In this document: positions 44,318 to 54,344 of the stretch, one piece after another
Numbering within the stretch: the stretch's first letter is position 1
How the letters are laid out: each line of letters opens with the position of its first letter
Source: Pedobacter ginsengisoli
Lineage (GTDB): Bacteria > Bacteroidota > Bacteroidia > Sphingobacteriales > Sphingobacteriaceae
DNA length: 64,000 bases
Direction: 5' to 3'
NCBI RefSeq assembly: GCF_030244015.1
Contig: NZ_JASSYX010000003.1
Span: forward strand, 744,001-808,000
Made by a program: the position numbers and the translations under genes
Notes under the pieces: model-generated
Database searches by the model: none
Seen by the model: only the letters and a program-made list of their open reading frames with translations
Told to the model about the DNA's origin: nothing

Positions 44318-45820
44318 ATGGATTACGACAACATAACAACACTAGGCCAGTTAAAAGCCACTAACTATAAATCACTATCTGTCAAAGACGAACTCCGTAA
44401 AAACCTGATCCTGCAGCTTCAAAATAAAGAGGCCGGGTTTGAAGGCATATTGGGCTACGATGAAACCGTCATCCCGGAACTGCAAACAGCTATATTGTCA
44501 CGCCATAACATTCTGCTGCTTGGCTTAAGGGGTCAGGCCAAAACCCGCATCGCCCGGCTGATGGTAAACCTGCTGGATGAATACATACCCTATATAAAAG
44601 GAAGTGAGATTTTCGACGACCCGTTGAACCCTATATCGTGGTATGGAAAACACGAAATTCACATCCATGGTGACAATACCCCAATCAGCTGGCAGCACAG
44701 ATCTGAAAGGTATACAGAGAAACTGGCAACACCCGACGTTACTGTAGCGGACCTGATTGGCGATGTGGATCCGATAAAAGCAGCTACCCTGAAATTAACT
44801 TACAACGATGAGCGTGTGATTCACTTTGGACTGATCCCGAGGGCGCACCGCAGTATTTTCGTGATCAATGAGCTTCCTGACCTGCAGGCCCGCATCCAGG
44901 TCGCGTTGTTCAATATGCTTCAGGAAAAAGACATACAGATCCGGGGCTTCAAACTGAGGTTGCCGCTCGATGTGCAGTTTGTATTCACCGCCAATCCGGA
45001 AGACTACACCAACAGAGGTTCTATCGTCACACCACTAAAAGACCGTATAGAAAGCCAGATCCTGACCCATTACCCTAAAACAATTGGCATTTCCAGGAAG
45101 ATCACTTTCCAGGAAGCAAAGCTGACCGAAGAACAAAAGTTGATAGAGGTAGACGGTCTGGTAAAAGATCTGGTAGAACAAGTGGCTTTTGAGGCCCGTA
45201 AAAGCGAGTTTATAGACCAAAAATCCGGCGTGTCAGCACGTTTGACCATCTCTGCTTATGAAAACCTGATCAGTACCGCTGAGCGCAGAATGCTCATCAA
45301 CGGGGAGAAAGATACTTTTGTACGCATGGCTGATCTTGCAGGGGTCATTCCGGCAATCACGGGTAAAATTGAGCTGGTTTATGAAGGCGAGCTGGAAGGC
45401 CCGGCCAAGGTAGCAAATACACTGATCGGTAAAGCGGTTAAAACTTTGTTTTCCCGGTTTTTCCCTGACCCTGAAAAAGCAAAGAAAAGTAAAACGGCCA
45501 ATCCTTATACAGGGGTTACCGAATGGTTCACAGAAGGGAATACACTGGACATTTCAGATGCACTTATGCTACCACAATACAAAAAGGCCCTGATGCAGAT
45601 TACCGGACTCCATGATCTTGTCAAAAAATTCCATCCTAAGCTTAGCGAAAACCAAACACTGCTCCTTATGGAATTTGTGCTCCATGGCCTTGCGGAATAT
45701 TCCCAGCTGAACAAGAATTTCCTCAATGGAGGATTCGGCTTTTCTGATATGTTTGACAGTCTGTTTAATGCGGGTGAATTTGAGGATGAGGATGAGGATG
45801 ACGACATTGACTTTAAATAA
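44318..45820 (+). CDS. MoxR-type AAA+ ATPase (magnesium chelatase-like)
   Basis: A 500-residue AAA+ protein of the MoxR/magnesium-chelatase type. The Walker A segment is LLGLRGQAKT, a variant of GxxGxGKT, followed by LFVIN-type Walker B (SIFVINELPDL) and sensor motif VFTANPEDYTNRG. It works with the VWA protein encoded just upstream. The C-terminus ends in an acidic tail (FEDEDEDDD) encoded by a short GAGGAT tandem. The metallophosphoesterase begins 7 bases after its stop, so the three genes may form one operon across the hairpin. Confidence 0.87.
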   Translation: MDYDNITTLGQLKATNYKSLSVKDELRKNLILQLQNKEAGFEGILGYDETVIPELQTAILSRHNILLLGLRGQAKTRIARLMVNLLDEYIPYIKGSEIFDDPLNPISWYGKHEIHIHGDNTPISWQHRSERYTEKLATPDVTVADLIGDVDPIKAATLKLTYNDERVIHFGLIPRAHRSIFVINELPDLQARIQVALFNMLQEKDIQIRGFKLRLPLDVQFVFTANPEDYTNRGSIVTPLKDRIESQILTHYPKTIGISRKITFQEAKLTEEQKLIEVDGLVKDLVEQVAFEARKSEFIDQKSGVSARLTISAYENLISTAERRMLINGEKDTFVRMADLAGVIPAITGKIELVYEGELEGPAKVANTLIGKAVKTLFSRFFPDPEKAKKSKTANPYTGVTEWFTEGNTLDISDALMLPQYKKALMQITGLHDLVKKFHPKLSENQTLLLMEFVLHGLAEYSQLNKNFLNGGFGFSDMFDSLFNAGEFEDEDEDDDIDFK

Positions 45821-45827
45821 TCTATAA

Positions 45828-47099
45828 ATGGGCAGACTACCCTTACTTTTATTGCTTTGCGCTTTTCTTTTCGCATTTGACTACTATTGCTTCAAGGCAA
45901 TCCTCAACGTATTTAAAAACTGGAAACCCACAACAAAAAAATGGTTTGCCGCCGTGTGGTGGGGATACAACTATTTCTTAACATTTGGGGTCTTTATATC
46001 CATTTTTGTAACGATCCCGATCTTTTATCTTTCTTTAAGGTCAATCGTACTTGTGGCTTTTTTCTTAACTGTTGCCTGCAAATTAGTCCTGTTGCCCTTT
46101 CTGCTCGCAGACGACCTGCGTCGGCTTGTTATCAGGTTAAAGAAAATATATAAACGTAAAAAATCTCCAATAAGCGGGCCGGAAGCAATAATTGCCGCCG
46201 GCGAGCCTATAAGCCGCTCGTCTTTTATCATCAGGGCCGGCCTCATTACTGCGGCCATACCGCTGACCTCACTCAGCTGGGGCATTGCATCAGGAGCGTA
46301 CGATTATAAGGTAATCCGAAAGCGGCTGGTGCTGCCAAATCTTCCAAAGGCATTTGAAGGCCTGAAACTCGCGCAGCTTTCAGACATACATTCAGGCAGC
46401 TTCTATAATCCGAGAGCCGTCCGCGGCGGAGTTGAACTGTTATTGGCAGAGAAACCCGATGTCGTCATTTTTACCGGTGACCTTGTAAACAACATGGCCT
46501 CCGAAATGCGTGACTATCAGGATATATTCAGCAAAGTTAAGGCCCCTCTTGGCGTCTACTCCACACTTGGCAACCATGACTATGGTGACTATCATTTTGG
46601 CAGGGAATCCTCGCCCGCCAAAGCCAAAAACCTGCAGGATGTAATAACGACCCACAAAATGATGGGCTGGGACCTGCTGATGAATGAACACAGGCGACTA
46701 AAGGTCAGCGGTGAGGAGATCGGCATTCTGGGCATAGAAAACTGGGGGATGGGCCGCTTTCCAAAGTATGGAAAAATGGAACTGGCTGTAAAAGATACAG
46801 ATGATCTTCCTGTTAAACTTTTGCTCTCTCATGACCCTTCACACTGGCGTGCTGAGGTACTGGAAAAATATCCCCGGATAGACGCCATGTTTAGCGGGCA
46901 CACGCACGGAATGCAGTTTGGAGTGAAAACCGAGTCCTTTCAATGGAGTCCGGTACAATACATTTACAAGGAATGGTCAGGGCTTTACCGGGAGCAACAG
47001 CAGCAATTGTACGTGAATGTTGGCTACGGCTTCTTAGGTTATCCGGGAAGAGTTGGAATTTTACCGGAAATAACGATATTTGAACTGACGCGGGCATAA
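45828..47099 (+). CDS. Membrane metallophosphoesterase (YaeI/YkuE-like)
   Basis: A 423-residue protein with three or so N-terminal membrane spans (about 1-95), a linker with a further hydrophobic stretch, and a calcineurin-like phosphoesterase domain (about 175-420). The metal motifs are complete: DIH (Asp186, His188), GDLVNN (Asp218), GNHDYGD and SGHTHG. Relatives cleave pyrophosphate bonds of lipid-linked substrates. The gene starts only 7 bases after the MoxR stop. Substrate is unknown. Confidence 0.85.
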   Translation: MGRLPLLLLLCAFLFAFDYYCFKAILNVFKNWKPTTKKWFAAVWWGYNYFLTFGVFISIFVTIPIFYLSLRSIVLVAFFLTVACKLVLLPFLLADDLRRLVIRLKKIYKRKKSPISGPEAIIAAGEPISRSSFIIRAGLITAAIPLTSLSWGIASGAYDYKVIRKRLVLPNLPKAFEGLKLAQLSDIHSGSFYNPRAVRGGVELLLAEKPDVVIFTGDLVNNMASEMRDYQDIFSKVKAPLGVYSTLGNHDYGDYHFGRESSPAKAKNLQDVITTHKMMGWDLLMNEHRRLKVSGEEIGILGIENWGMGRFPKYGKMELAVKDTDDLPVKLLLSHDPSHWRAEVLEKYPRIDAMFSGHTHGMQFGVKTESFQWSPVQYIYKEWSGLYREQQQQLYVNVGYGFLGYPGRVGILPEITIFELTRA

Positions 47100-47114
47100 T
47101 CAATCCCCCGCTTC

Positions 47115-48011
47115 ATGCAGATGTTAAAAAGGATTTTTCTTTCTGTTCTTGATTTCCTGCTTTTCAGCAATCTTTTTATTGCCATTTGTGCAGTAGCCCA
47201 GGGTCTGATTACTTATCACCTTCTGCAAGTTCCTCCGGACAAATATGTCCTGGCTTTTCTTTTCTTTTCCACTATAGGGCTTTACAACTTCAGCATGCTT
47301 CTGGCCAAGCCTAAAGATCCGGGAAGTTCTCCTTATGTCAGGGTAAGATGGATCTTTTCACATCACCGGCTGATCATTTCTATCACGCTCATCTCCATAT
47401 TGTGTATCATTCCGCTTGGCTTATGGTACCTCAGTATTGAATCCAAGCTGCTGATGATCTTTACAGGCCTGATGGCTGTAGGTTACAACGTTCCTTTTTT
47501 AACGCTTAACCAGCAAAAAATAGGCCTCAGAAACATTCCCGGCATTAAGCTTTTCCTCATCGCACTGGTTTGGTCTGTCAGCTGTGTATTGTTGCCAATC
47601 GTCGAGCTGGAACGAAGTTACCACATCAATATATCTTCAGCCGAGACCCTGCTGCTTGTGGCCAAGCGATTTTTATTTATCGCAGCCATTACTGTACCTT
47701 TTGACATCAGGGACTTGTTCCAGGATAAACTTTATGCCCTTAAAACAATACCCGTTATGCTGGGGGAGCGCAAGGCCTATATTTTCTGCCAATTTTTGCT
47801 CGCAGGGTACCTGGTATTGCTGCTGCTGTTTAATCAGGCAACTTTATCTGATATCCTGGCGCTGACGCTAACATTAATGCTCACCGGCTGGCTCATATTT
47901 AAGTCCGGCTTCAAAAAAAATGAATACTATTATTTCTTCTATCTCGACGGCACCATGCTGCTTCAATACCTCGTACTGATCCTGTTCAGCTATATTGCGG
48001 CATTAATATAG
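47115..48011 (+). CDS. UbiA-like polytopic membrane protein
   Basis: A 298-residue protein with about eight or nine membrane spans. A DIRDLFQDK segment (DxxDxxxD) followed by KTIPVMLGERKA matches the second aspartate motif of UbiA prenyltransferases. The first motif (normally NDxxDxxxD after span 2) is not recognisable; that place reads AKPKDPGSS. It may be a diverged prenyltransferase or a non-enzymatic relative. The gap from the phosphoesterase is 15 bases, so co-transcription is likely. Confidence 0.65.
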   Translation: MQMLKRIFLSVLDFLLFSNLFIAICAVAQGLITYHLLQVPPDKYVLAFLFFSTIGLYNFSMLLAKPKDPGSSPYVRVRWIFSHHRLIISITLISILCIIPLGLWYLSIESKLLMIFTGLMAVGYNVPFLTLNQQKIGLRNIPGIKLFLIALVWSVSCVLLPIVELERSYHINISSAETLLLVAKRFLFIAAITVPFDIRDLFQDKLYALKTIPVMLGERKAYIFCQFLLAGYLVLLLLFNQATLSDILALTLTLMLTGWLIFKSGFKKNEYYYFFYLDGTMLLQYLVLILFSYIAALI

Positions 48012-48020
48012 TACCGTCAC

Positions 48021-48710
48021 CTAAGAAGGGTTGAACCGGTATCCGACACCCCTTACAGTTTGCAGCAACTGAGGATTATCCGGATTTGACTCTATTTTTT
48101 TACGCAGCCTAACTATATGCATATCCAGTGTCCTGGTGTTCACATCTGAATTGTATCCCCATACCACCAGCATCAGCTCATCGCGGTTGATCACCTTGTT
48201 TGGATTCCTGAGAAAATAAAGCAAAATCCTATTCTCCAGTATCGTAAGCTCTATCTTCTTTCCACTCCTGAATAAAGTATGAATATTTGGATGATGCTCC
48301 ATATTGCCAAAACGGTGTACTTCAGACCGCTCATTGTTCAGCAGGAATTTGACCTTGCTATCCAGCATGGCTACCAGGACATCCATATTAAATGGTTTGG
48401 TTACATAGTCAGAAACCCCAAATTTATAGGCATCGATCTTGTCTATATCCTGCGCCTTGGCGGTCATCATGATAATCAGGTTTTCAAAGCCCTGTTTACG
48501 GACTTCCTCACAAACCTCAGAACCCTGTTTACCGGGAAGCATCCAGTCCAGCAGCACAATGTCAGGCTTCTCACTCAATATGATCTTCTCGGCGGCTTCC
48601 CCGTCACCAACCTCAAGGACGTCATATTCCTCTGCCTTTAAACGGTGCACTACTAAAAATCGCAGGTTTTCATCATCTTCAACGATCAGTATTTTAATTC
48701 CCTTAGCCAT
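48021..48710 (-). CDS. OmpR-type response regulator
   Basis: A 229-residue response regulator: receiver domain (about 5-120; phospho-acceptor Asp in IVLLDWMLPG, Lys in VTKPFN) and an OmpR/PhoB winged helix (about 135-228; TLDMHIVRLRKKIE, LQTVRGVGYRF). It lies 5 bases after the histidine kinase gene and is its evident partner. The third member of the operon is an S9-peptidase-like lipoprotein. Confidence 0.93.
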   Translation of the reverse strand: MAKGIKILIVEDDENLRFLVVHRLKAEEYDVLEVGDGEAAEKIILSEKPDIVLLDWMLPGKQGSEVCEEVRKQGFENLIIMMTAKAQDIDKIDAYKFGVSDYVTKPFNMDVLVAMLDSKVKFLLNNERSEVHRFGNMEHHPNIHTLFRSGKKIELTILENRILLYFLRNPNKVINRDELMLVVWGYNSDVNTRTLDMHIVRLRKKIESNPDNPQLLQTVRGVGYRFNPS

Positions 48711-48715
48711 ATCTA

Positions 48716-50383
48716 TTAATCATTATGTGGTAGTACAATTTTAAATTCCGTTCCTTTGTCAACTTTACTCTTTACGGTGATCTCACCATTCATAAAGTTA
48801 ACCAGTTCCTTACAGAAAGCCAAGCCCAGCCCTACACTTCCATTTTGGTTATATTGGTTCTGTATGCGAAAAAACTTCTTAAATATATTATTAATTTCTG
48901 ATGCAGGAATGCCTATTCCCTGGTCGGTAAACCTAAATACCACTTTGCCTTTAATCAGCCTGGCACTGATGTGCAGTTTTTTCCGGTCCGGAGGAGAATA
49001 CTTGTAAGCATTTTCAGCCAGATTGTCAAACAAGCTCCCTAGCAATACCGGGTCGGTTACAAAGCTGGTAAACCCCGAAACCTCATAGGTAAAATCAAAA
49101 TCAGGATGTTTTAGCTTGTGAGATTCTATTGTACTCACCATGAAATCATCAATGTTTACTTCATCGCGGTTCAGCTCTATCGCTTTGTTTTCAATCTGGG
49201 TAAAGGCAAGCAATTTATTCATCAGCCCGTTCAGTTTATCAGCCTCCTCATCCAGAATCTTGCCATAAAGGTTCAGTTCTTTTTGTGACAGCGTAGTTGC
49301 GCTTTTAATGTTATTTCCTGCAATCTTGATCACACTTACCGGTGTTTTAAATTCATGGGTAAGGTTGTTCATAAAGTCATATTGCAGCTTAAACATCTTG
49401 TGATTGATGTTCAGGTTACGATAGATCAGAAAAGCCACCAGTACTACAATGCTGTAAAACCCAAATATCCCTAAAGCTATCGGCAAAAAATAGCTTAAGA
49501 TCTCCTTGTCTATAAAAGATTTAGAGGAGATAAAATAAAGCTTATAATCAGAAAAAGGGCCAGGCAGGGTAATTTCCGTGGTAAGATAAGCAGATGATGT
49601 ATCTAAAGGATCGTAGGTCAGCGGTTCAATTTTGATATACTGATACATTAAGGGCCTGGAATTGATGATCCTGATCTTATAAGGGTCCAGGTGGAACGAC
49701 ATCATGTCCTGCTGGTAAACCGGCTGGGACTTCAGCGTTTTCCGCATCATGGCCTTATACATTTTCAGGTCTTCAATCCTTGGGATGTTCAGGTAAGTGA
49801 TCTTATTGGAACGGACAACACTGAAATTACTGAACAACTCATCCTGCGCGGGTACCCTGCTTGTATCCAGACTTTCAATAAATGTCACCAGTTTCAGTGC
49901 CAGTGTATTAAAATCGTCCCCTGCTATGAAATTCCTGGTATCATTTCTCGAAAACAGTGATACCGAATCGGAGGGCACCAAGGTACCAAACTGGTATATA
50001 CTCTTGGGGCCGAAAGAAAATTTTCCAATATTCAGACCGTCACTGACCGGGGTATTCCGCACTTCTGAATCATAGAAAATTACCTTCGACACAAAAGGGT
50101 ATTCCAGTAAGACGGTATCCACAAAGTTTGACGCCGTTGCGGAGTCCAGGTATCCATTATAAAAAGAGACCTCCGGTAGCTTCTTTTGAAAGAAGTCATT
50201 ATAGGGTTTAATGCTCTGTTCGAGTACGTTTACCTTTTCAGATACAAATTCATTCTCAATAAATTTGGTACTAAACCGGTAGGCCAGCACAAGCGACAAA
50301 ATAAACAATGCCGACATCAGGATGATGAAGGTAATGATCAGTGAAAAATTCTTACGGTAACCGCTCTTTTTGTCTGAAGACAT
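48716..50383 (-). CDS. Membrane sensor histidine kinase
   Basis: A 555-residue histidine kinase. Span 1 (about 14-36), a large extracytoplasmic sensor region (about 37-290) with no recognised domain, span 2 (about 295-320), then HisKA with the phospho-acceptor in LTHEFKTPV and a complete HATPase (NLAENAYKYS, DQGIGIP, GLGLAFCKELV). It pairs with the response regulator 5 bases downstream. The S9-like gene ends 10 bases upstream, so a direct role for that protein in sensing is plausible. Confidence 0.92.
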   Translation of the reverse strand: MSSDKKSGYRKNFSLIITFIILMSALFILSLVLAYRFSTKFIENEFVSEKVNVLEQSIKPYNDFFQKKLPEVSFYNGYLDSATASNFVDTVLLEYPFVSKVIFYDSEVRNTPVSDGLNIGKFSFGPKSIYQFGTLVPSDSVSLFSRNDTRNFIAGDDFNTLALKLVTFIESLDTSRVPAQDELFSNFSVVRSNKITYLNIPRIEDLKMYKAMMRKTLKSQPVYQQDMMSFHLDPYKIRIINSRPLMYQYIKIEPLTYDPLDTSSAYLTTEITLPGPFSDYKLYFISSKSFIDKEILSYFLPIALGIFGFYSIVVLVAFLIYRNLNINHKMFKLQYDFMNNLTHEFKTPVSVIKIAGNNIKSATTLSQKELNLYGKILDEEADKLNGLMNKLLAFTQIENKAIELNRDEVNIDDFMVSTIESHKLKHPDFDFTYEVSGFTSFVTDPVLLGSLFDNLAENAYKYSPPDRKKLHISARLIKGKVVFRFTDQGIGIPASEINNIFKKFFRIQNQYNQNGSVGLGLAFCKELVNFMNGEITVKSKVDKGTEFKIVLPHND

Positions 50384-50393
50384 TACTCCGAAT

Positions 50394-52286
50394 TTACTTC
50401 TTTTTGAGATTAACTTCTAAAAATTGCTCCAGTGCAGTATAAAATTTTTGCCTGTTTTCATCATTTTTGCCATAAAAAGGATTCCCCTCATTCTCCAGGT
50501 AAGTTACTTTTACCTCACGCTTCTGCAGGTTCTTAACAAATTGTATGGTCTCCCCGATATTAATACTTGGATCCTTAATATCCTGGGCCACAAATACAGG
50601 GGTATTTATTTTATCTGTTTGAAAAAGCGGGGAGGATTGTTTCATCCGGTCCACATCTGTCAGCGGATTTCCAATGATCTCATAAAACATTTGAAGATTC
50701 GGCTTCAAATATGGAGGAATGGACTTAAGATAAGTAAACAAATTGATCACTCCGGAGTTTGAGGCGGCACAAGCATAATTTCCTTTGCCTGCAACTACGC
50801 CATTCAGCGCAACATGTCCTCCAAAACCTGTTCCGTATATCGCTATGCGTTTAGGATCGGCGATCTTCTTCCTGATCAGCCATTTTACCCCATCGGTAAT
50901 GTCATGCTGGATCTTACAGCCCCATTGCTTAAATCCTGACGCTGCGAAAGCCTTGCCGTATCCTGATGATCCGCGGTAGTTTACCTGGAAAACTGCGTAG
51001 CCCCGGTTTGCCAAAAACTGGACTTCGGGATTGTATCCCCAGAGATCCCGGCCGCCAGGACCATTGTGTGGCAATACGACTACAGGAAGGTGATGCGCCT
51101 TTTTATTCAGCGGAAGCGTAAGGTACCCCTGTATATTCACGCCGTCACCAGTCGTATAGCTGACGGGCTTCATCTCACACATTTCCTCTTCCCTGATTGC
51201 AGAGTTAAAATCACTTAACTTTCTCAGTTTCCCTGTATTCTGAAAATACAGATAATAAGAGCCCGGATTACGGTCGGTAAACGTCCTTACAATATAAACG
51301 GTCTCCGCCCTGTCCCTGTCGATGATACGTGTTTCCGTCTTCGGCAATAATTTATCAAGATCGTTGTAGAGCGATTTTATTGAATCGTCCAGAAAATGTT
51401 TCTCTTTTTTCCAGGTTTCGTAAACGACAAATGACATCCGGTTCTTTTTCCGGGAATACTGGGCGTCGATAATGTTCAAAGTATCGTTACCAAACAGGAT
51501 CTTTATTTCCTTTCCGGTATTGCAGTCTACCTGTACCAATGCACATTTGTCGCGGTTGATATTTGAAATGGCATAAACGACGTTGGGCTGCTCATGAGAA
51601 AAAGCGATGGGCCTGAAGGTCGTTTTAAAATTATTGGTCATCACAGGCTTGAACTGCTGCATCTCATTCTCGCGGTACATCAAAGTCTGGTTTACCCCGT
51701 CACTGCTGGTTGCCAGCCTTAATTTTCCTTCCGGATCAGTGATCCAGTCTGTAATATTTCCCGGGTTTCTGGCAGCCATTTCGGTGAGCCCGTTGCGCAC
51801 GTTAAGCCTGTAAACATCAAATACAGTCGAATCTCTTTTATTTGAAGAGATCAGCAGATACTTATCATCGATCAACTGGTCCTCCAGCACCTTTACCTTG
51901 TTCTTTTCATTGTTGGTGAGCTGCCGCTCATTGGTGCCGTCCTTATCAATAATAAAGAGATCAGAACGCTGCTGACCCGCATCAAATTCTTTATAATAGA
52001 TCAGCTCGTTTTTGCTTACCCAGAAATAAAAAGTGATGTTCTTATCCCTCAGCATAGTAATGCGCTTATCCTTACCGGTTGCAATATTTTCAATATAAAG
52101 ATTCTGATTTTTGCCTTCGAGTTTGAGGTACGACAAGTTCTTTCCGTCAGGAGATATCCTGTAAGCGATCTTATCCTGAGATTTAAAAAAGGCATCTACA
52201 GGCAAAGTCCTCACCTTGTCCTGCTGTCGGCAGGCGAAAGTAAAAAACAATAAAAAGAATAATAAAAATCCTCTGCTTCCTGTCAT
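50394..52286 (-). CDS. S9 peptidase-like lipoprotein lacking the catalytic Ser and His
   Basis: A 630-residue protein with a lipobox-like signal (FTFAC, Cys19), a propeller (about 30-370) and an alpha/beta-hydrolase domain (about 380-625) of the prolyl-oligopeptidase (S9) family. The nucleophile elbow, normally GxSxGG, reads GTGFGG, so Gly487 takes the Ser position. The catalytic-His segment, normally EGHGF, reads EGNPF, with Asn602 in place of His. An Asp is retained in AQDIKD. Peptidase activity therefore looks lost. It begins an operon with the kinase (10 bases) and the regulator, suggesting a peptide-binding sensory role. Confidence 0.88.
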   Translation of the reverse strand: MTGSRGFLLFFLLFFTFACRQQDKVRTLPVDAFFKSQDKIAYRISPDGKNLSYLKLEGKNQNLYIENIATGKDKRITMLRDKNITFYFWVSKNELIYYKEFDAGQQRSDLFIIDKDGTNERQLTNNEKNKVKVLEDQLIDDKYLLISSNKRDSTVFDVYRLNVRNGLTEMAARNPGNITDWITDPEGKLRLATSSDGVNQTLMYRENEMQQFKPVMTNNFKTTFRPIAFSHEQPNVVYAISNINRDKCALVQVDCNTGKEIKILFGNDTLNIIDAQYSRKKNRMSFVVYETWKKEKHFLDDSIKSLYNDLDKLLPKTETRIIDRDRAETVYIVRTFTDRNPGSYYLYFQNTGKLRKLSDFNSAIREEEMCEMKPVSYTTGDGVNIQGYLTLPLNKKAHHLPVVVLPHNGPGGRDLWGYNPEVQFLANRGYAVFQVNYRGSSGYGKAFAASGFKQWGCKIQHDITDGVKWLIRKKIADPKRIAIYGTGFGGHVALNGVVAGKGNYACAASNSGVINLFTYLKSIPPYLKPNLQMFYEIIGNPLTDVDRMKQSSPLFQTDKINTPVFVAQDIKDPSINIGETIQFVKNLQKREVKVTYLENEGNPFYGKNDENRQKFYTALEQFLEVNLKKK

Positions 52287-52302
52287 ATCATCTTCTGGTT
52301 TA

Positions 52303-52310
52303 CAAAGCTA
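52303..52310 (-). promoter_or_regulatory. -7 promoter box for the S9-like/two-component operon
   Basis: Read on the minus strand the bases are TAGCTTTG, an exact TAnnTTTG match. The start codon follows after 16 bases. No clear -33 TTG is seen at the usual distance. Confidence 0.5.
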
Positions 52311-52519
52311 CGCAACACCGTTTATGTATATACATTATTCAATAACATTGTTACTCGAAAGCAATTTGCCTGTCAGTTGAGCTTAAATTAGAAAAATTCA
52401 TTAGAAGGGAAAACATAATCTGAGTAACATTTAAAATACGGATTCAAATTTAATGTTGGGCCGATACGTTCAACATTACAATTCAAATCGTTATTTTAGT
52501 AGTTCTTTAGAAACTTTCC

Positions 52520-54328
52520 ATGAAGAAATTTGTGCTGACCTTTTTACTGTTTACCGTCCACCTGCTTTGCCTGGCTCAGGATGAGGTAGATGACGCACTT
52601 GCGTTTCAATATTACCAGCAAGGCCAGTATCAGGAAGCTTCCGTCTTATTTGAAAAGCTTTTCAGCCGTACAAAAAGTGACACTTATTTTGATTTCTATT
52701 ACAATTCGCTGGTAAAGCTCAAAAAACTGGATGAAGCTGAAAAGACCATAAAAAAACTGGTCAGGCAAAATCCGAAAAACTTCCATTATACCCTGGCGCT
52801 TGCCCGGGTCTACCAGGAAAAAGGCCAGGCCGACGCAGCTACAAAAATGTATATGGAAACCATAAACAACGTGCCTGCGGACGAATTTAAAGTGCGGGAA
52901 CTGGCCAACTTGTTTTACGGATTTCAGGCCTACGACCTTGCCATTACCACTTTCCTGCAAGGCAGAAAACTATTAAACAGCGAAAAAATATTCACTTATG
53001 AACTGCTGACCATATACCGGTTTAAAAAGGACAAGAATATGCTGGTCCAGGAATACGTTAATGCTTTGGCCGCAATGCCGGAATTATTGCCGCAGGCCGA
53101 GAGTGTATTGTCAAGTATATTTGAAGACAATTCCGACTACCAGATCTTACAGGCCGCCCTGTTAAAGAAGATCCAAAAGGACCCGCAGGCTGAAATCTAC
53201 ACCAGGCTCCTCATCTGGCAGTACCTGCAGCAGCAGGAATACGAAATGGCCCTGAGACAGCTCATTGCCCAGGATAAGAGAATTAAGGATGATGGCGGCA
53301 TCCTTTTTAACGCCGCCAATAGCTTTATTGCCAATAAAGCGTATGCAACAGCCATTAAAGCTTATGAATACCTGGTTGGAAAGGGGAAGGACAATATCTA
53401 CTTCCTGCCCGCCAAGATAGAGATGATAGATGCCAGGTATCAGCTCGCATTATCCGGGCAGTTCGATAAGAAAGCCATAGCAGATCTCGCGGCACAATAC
53501 GAATCCCTGCTGCAGGAATATGGAAAGACTCCCCAGACCGTATTCGCGTTAAAAAAACTGGCAAACCTCCAGGCCTACTACATCGGCGATCTGGATAAAG
53601 CCGAAAAGGAACTGGAAAGTGCCCTGGCAATCCCGGGCATCCCGGCAAGTGATATCGGACAGATCAAACTGGATCTTGGCGACATCTACATTTTAACCCG
53701 GCAGCCCTGGGAGGCATTTCTGATCTACGAGCAGGTCGCCAAACAGTTCGAAGCACAGCCCATCGGCAACGAGGCACACTACAGGTCCGCAAAACTATCG
53801 TTCTACCAGGGCAACTTCTCCTATGCCAAGTCCCAGGCAGATGTACTGAAGGCTTCCACTTCCCAGCTTATCGCCAATGATGCGCTTAACCTGAGCCTGC
53901 TGATTTCTGATAACCTGCAGTCTGCGGCAGACAGCAGTGCATTAAAAATGTATGCAGATGCAGAGATGCTCGAATTCAGAAACCTCCCGCTAAAAGCATT
54001 GGCCAAACTGGATAGTATCAATATAGCATTCCCGGTCAACAGCCTGACCGACGATGTCCTGATGACGAAATCAAGGATATACATCAAAGAAAAAGACATC
54101 ACCAACGCGGTCAAAGTCTTAACGGCGCTTACAACGCAGGAAAACAGCAGCATATGGACCGATGATGCTTTGTTTACACTAGCTGAACTTTATGAAAAGA
54201 ACATCAGGGATAACGAACAGGCCAGGGCACTTTATCAGAAGCTGATCAATGATCATCCGGGCAGTATGTTTACAACAGAGGCACGCAAGCGTTTCAGGAA
54301 ACTTCGCGGGGATATTATTGGTACATAG
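52520..54328 (+). CDS. Exported tetratricopeptide repeat protein
   Basis: A 602-residue protein with a signal peptide (HLLCLAQ) and TPR helices through its length (AFQYYQQGQYQEASVLFEKL, AEKTIKKLVRQNPKN, ARALYQKLINDHPGS). TPR proteins of this size in Bacteroidota are periplasmic or outer-membrane scaffolds. No partner can be named from the neighbours. The 233-base gap upstream (52287-52519) contains a near-consensus -7 box (TATTTTAG, 52492-52499). Confidence 0.82.
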   Translation: MKKFVLTFLLFTVHLLCLAQDEVDDALAFQYYQQGQYQEASVLFEKLFSRTKSDTYFDFYYNSLVKLKKLDEAEKTIKKLVRQNPKNFHYTLALARVYQEKGQADAATKMYMETINNVPADEFKVRELANLFYGFQAYDLAITTFLQGRKLLNSEKIFTYELLTIYRFKKDKNMLVQEYVNALAAMPELLPQAESVLSSIFEDNSDYQILQAALLKKIQKDPQAEIYTRLLIWQYLQQQEYEMALRQLIAQDKRIKDDGGILFNAANSFIANKAYATAIKAYEYLVGKGKDNIYFLPAKIEMIDARYQLALSGQFDKKAIADLAAQYESLLQEYGKTPQTVFALKKLANLQAYYIGDLDKAEKELESALAIPGIPASDIGQIKLDLGDIYILTRQPWEAFLIYEQVAKQFEAQPIGNEAHYRSAKLSFYQGNFSYAKSQADVLKASTSQLIANDALNLSLLISDNLQSAADSSALKMYADAEMLEFRNLPLKALAKLDSINIAFPVNSLTDDVLMTKSRIYIKEKDITNAVKVLTALTTQENSSIWTDDALFTLAELYEKNIRDNEQARALYQKLINDHPGSMFTTEARKRFRKLRGDIIGT

Positions 54329-54332
54329 TTCA

Positions 54333-54340
54333 TATCTTTG
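54333..54340 (+). promoter_or_regulatory. -7 promoter box for the DUF4286 gene
   Basis: TATCTTTG is an exact TAnnTTTG match that ends four bases before the ATG at 54345, the same geometry as at hemW. No TTG stands about 19 bases further upstream, so chance is not excluded. Confidence 0.4.
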
Positions 54341-54344
54341 CCCG

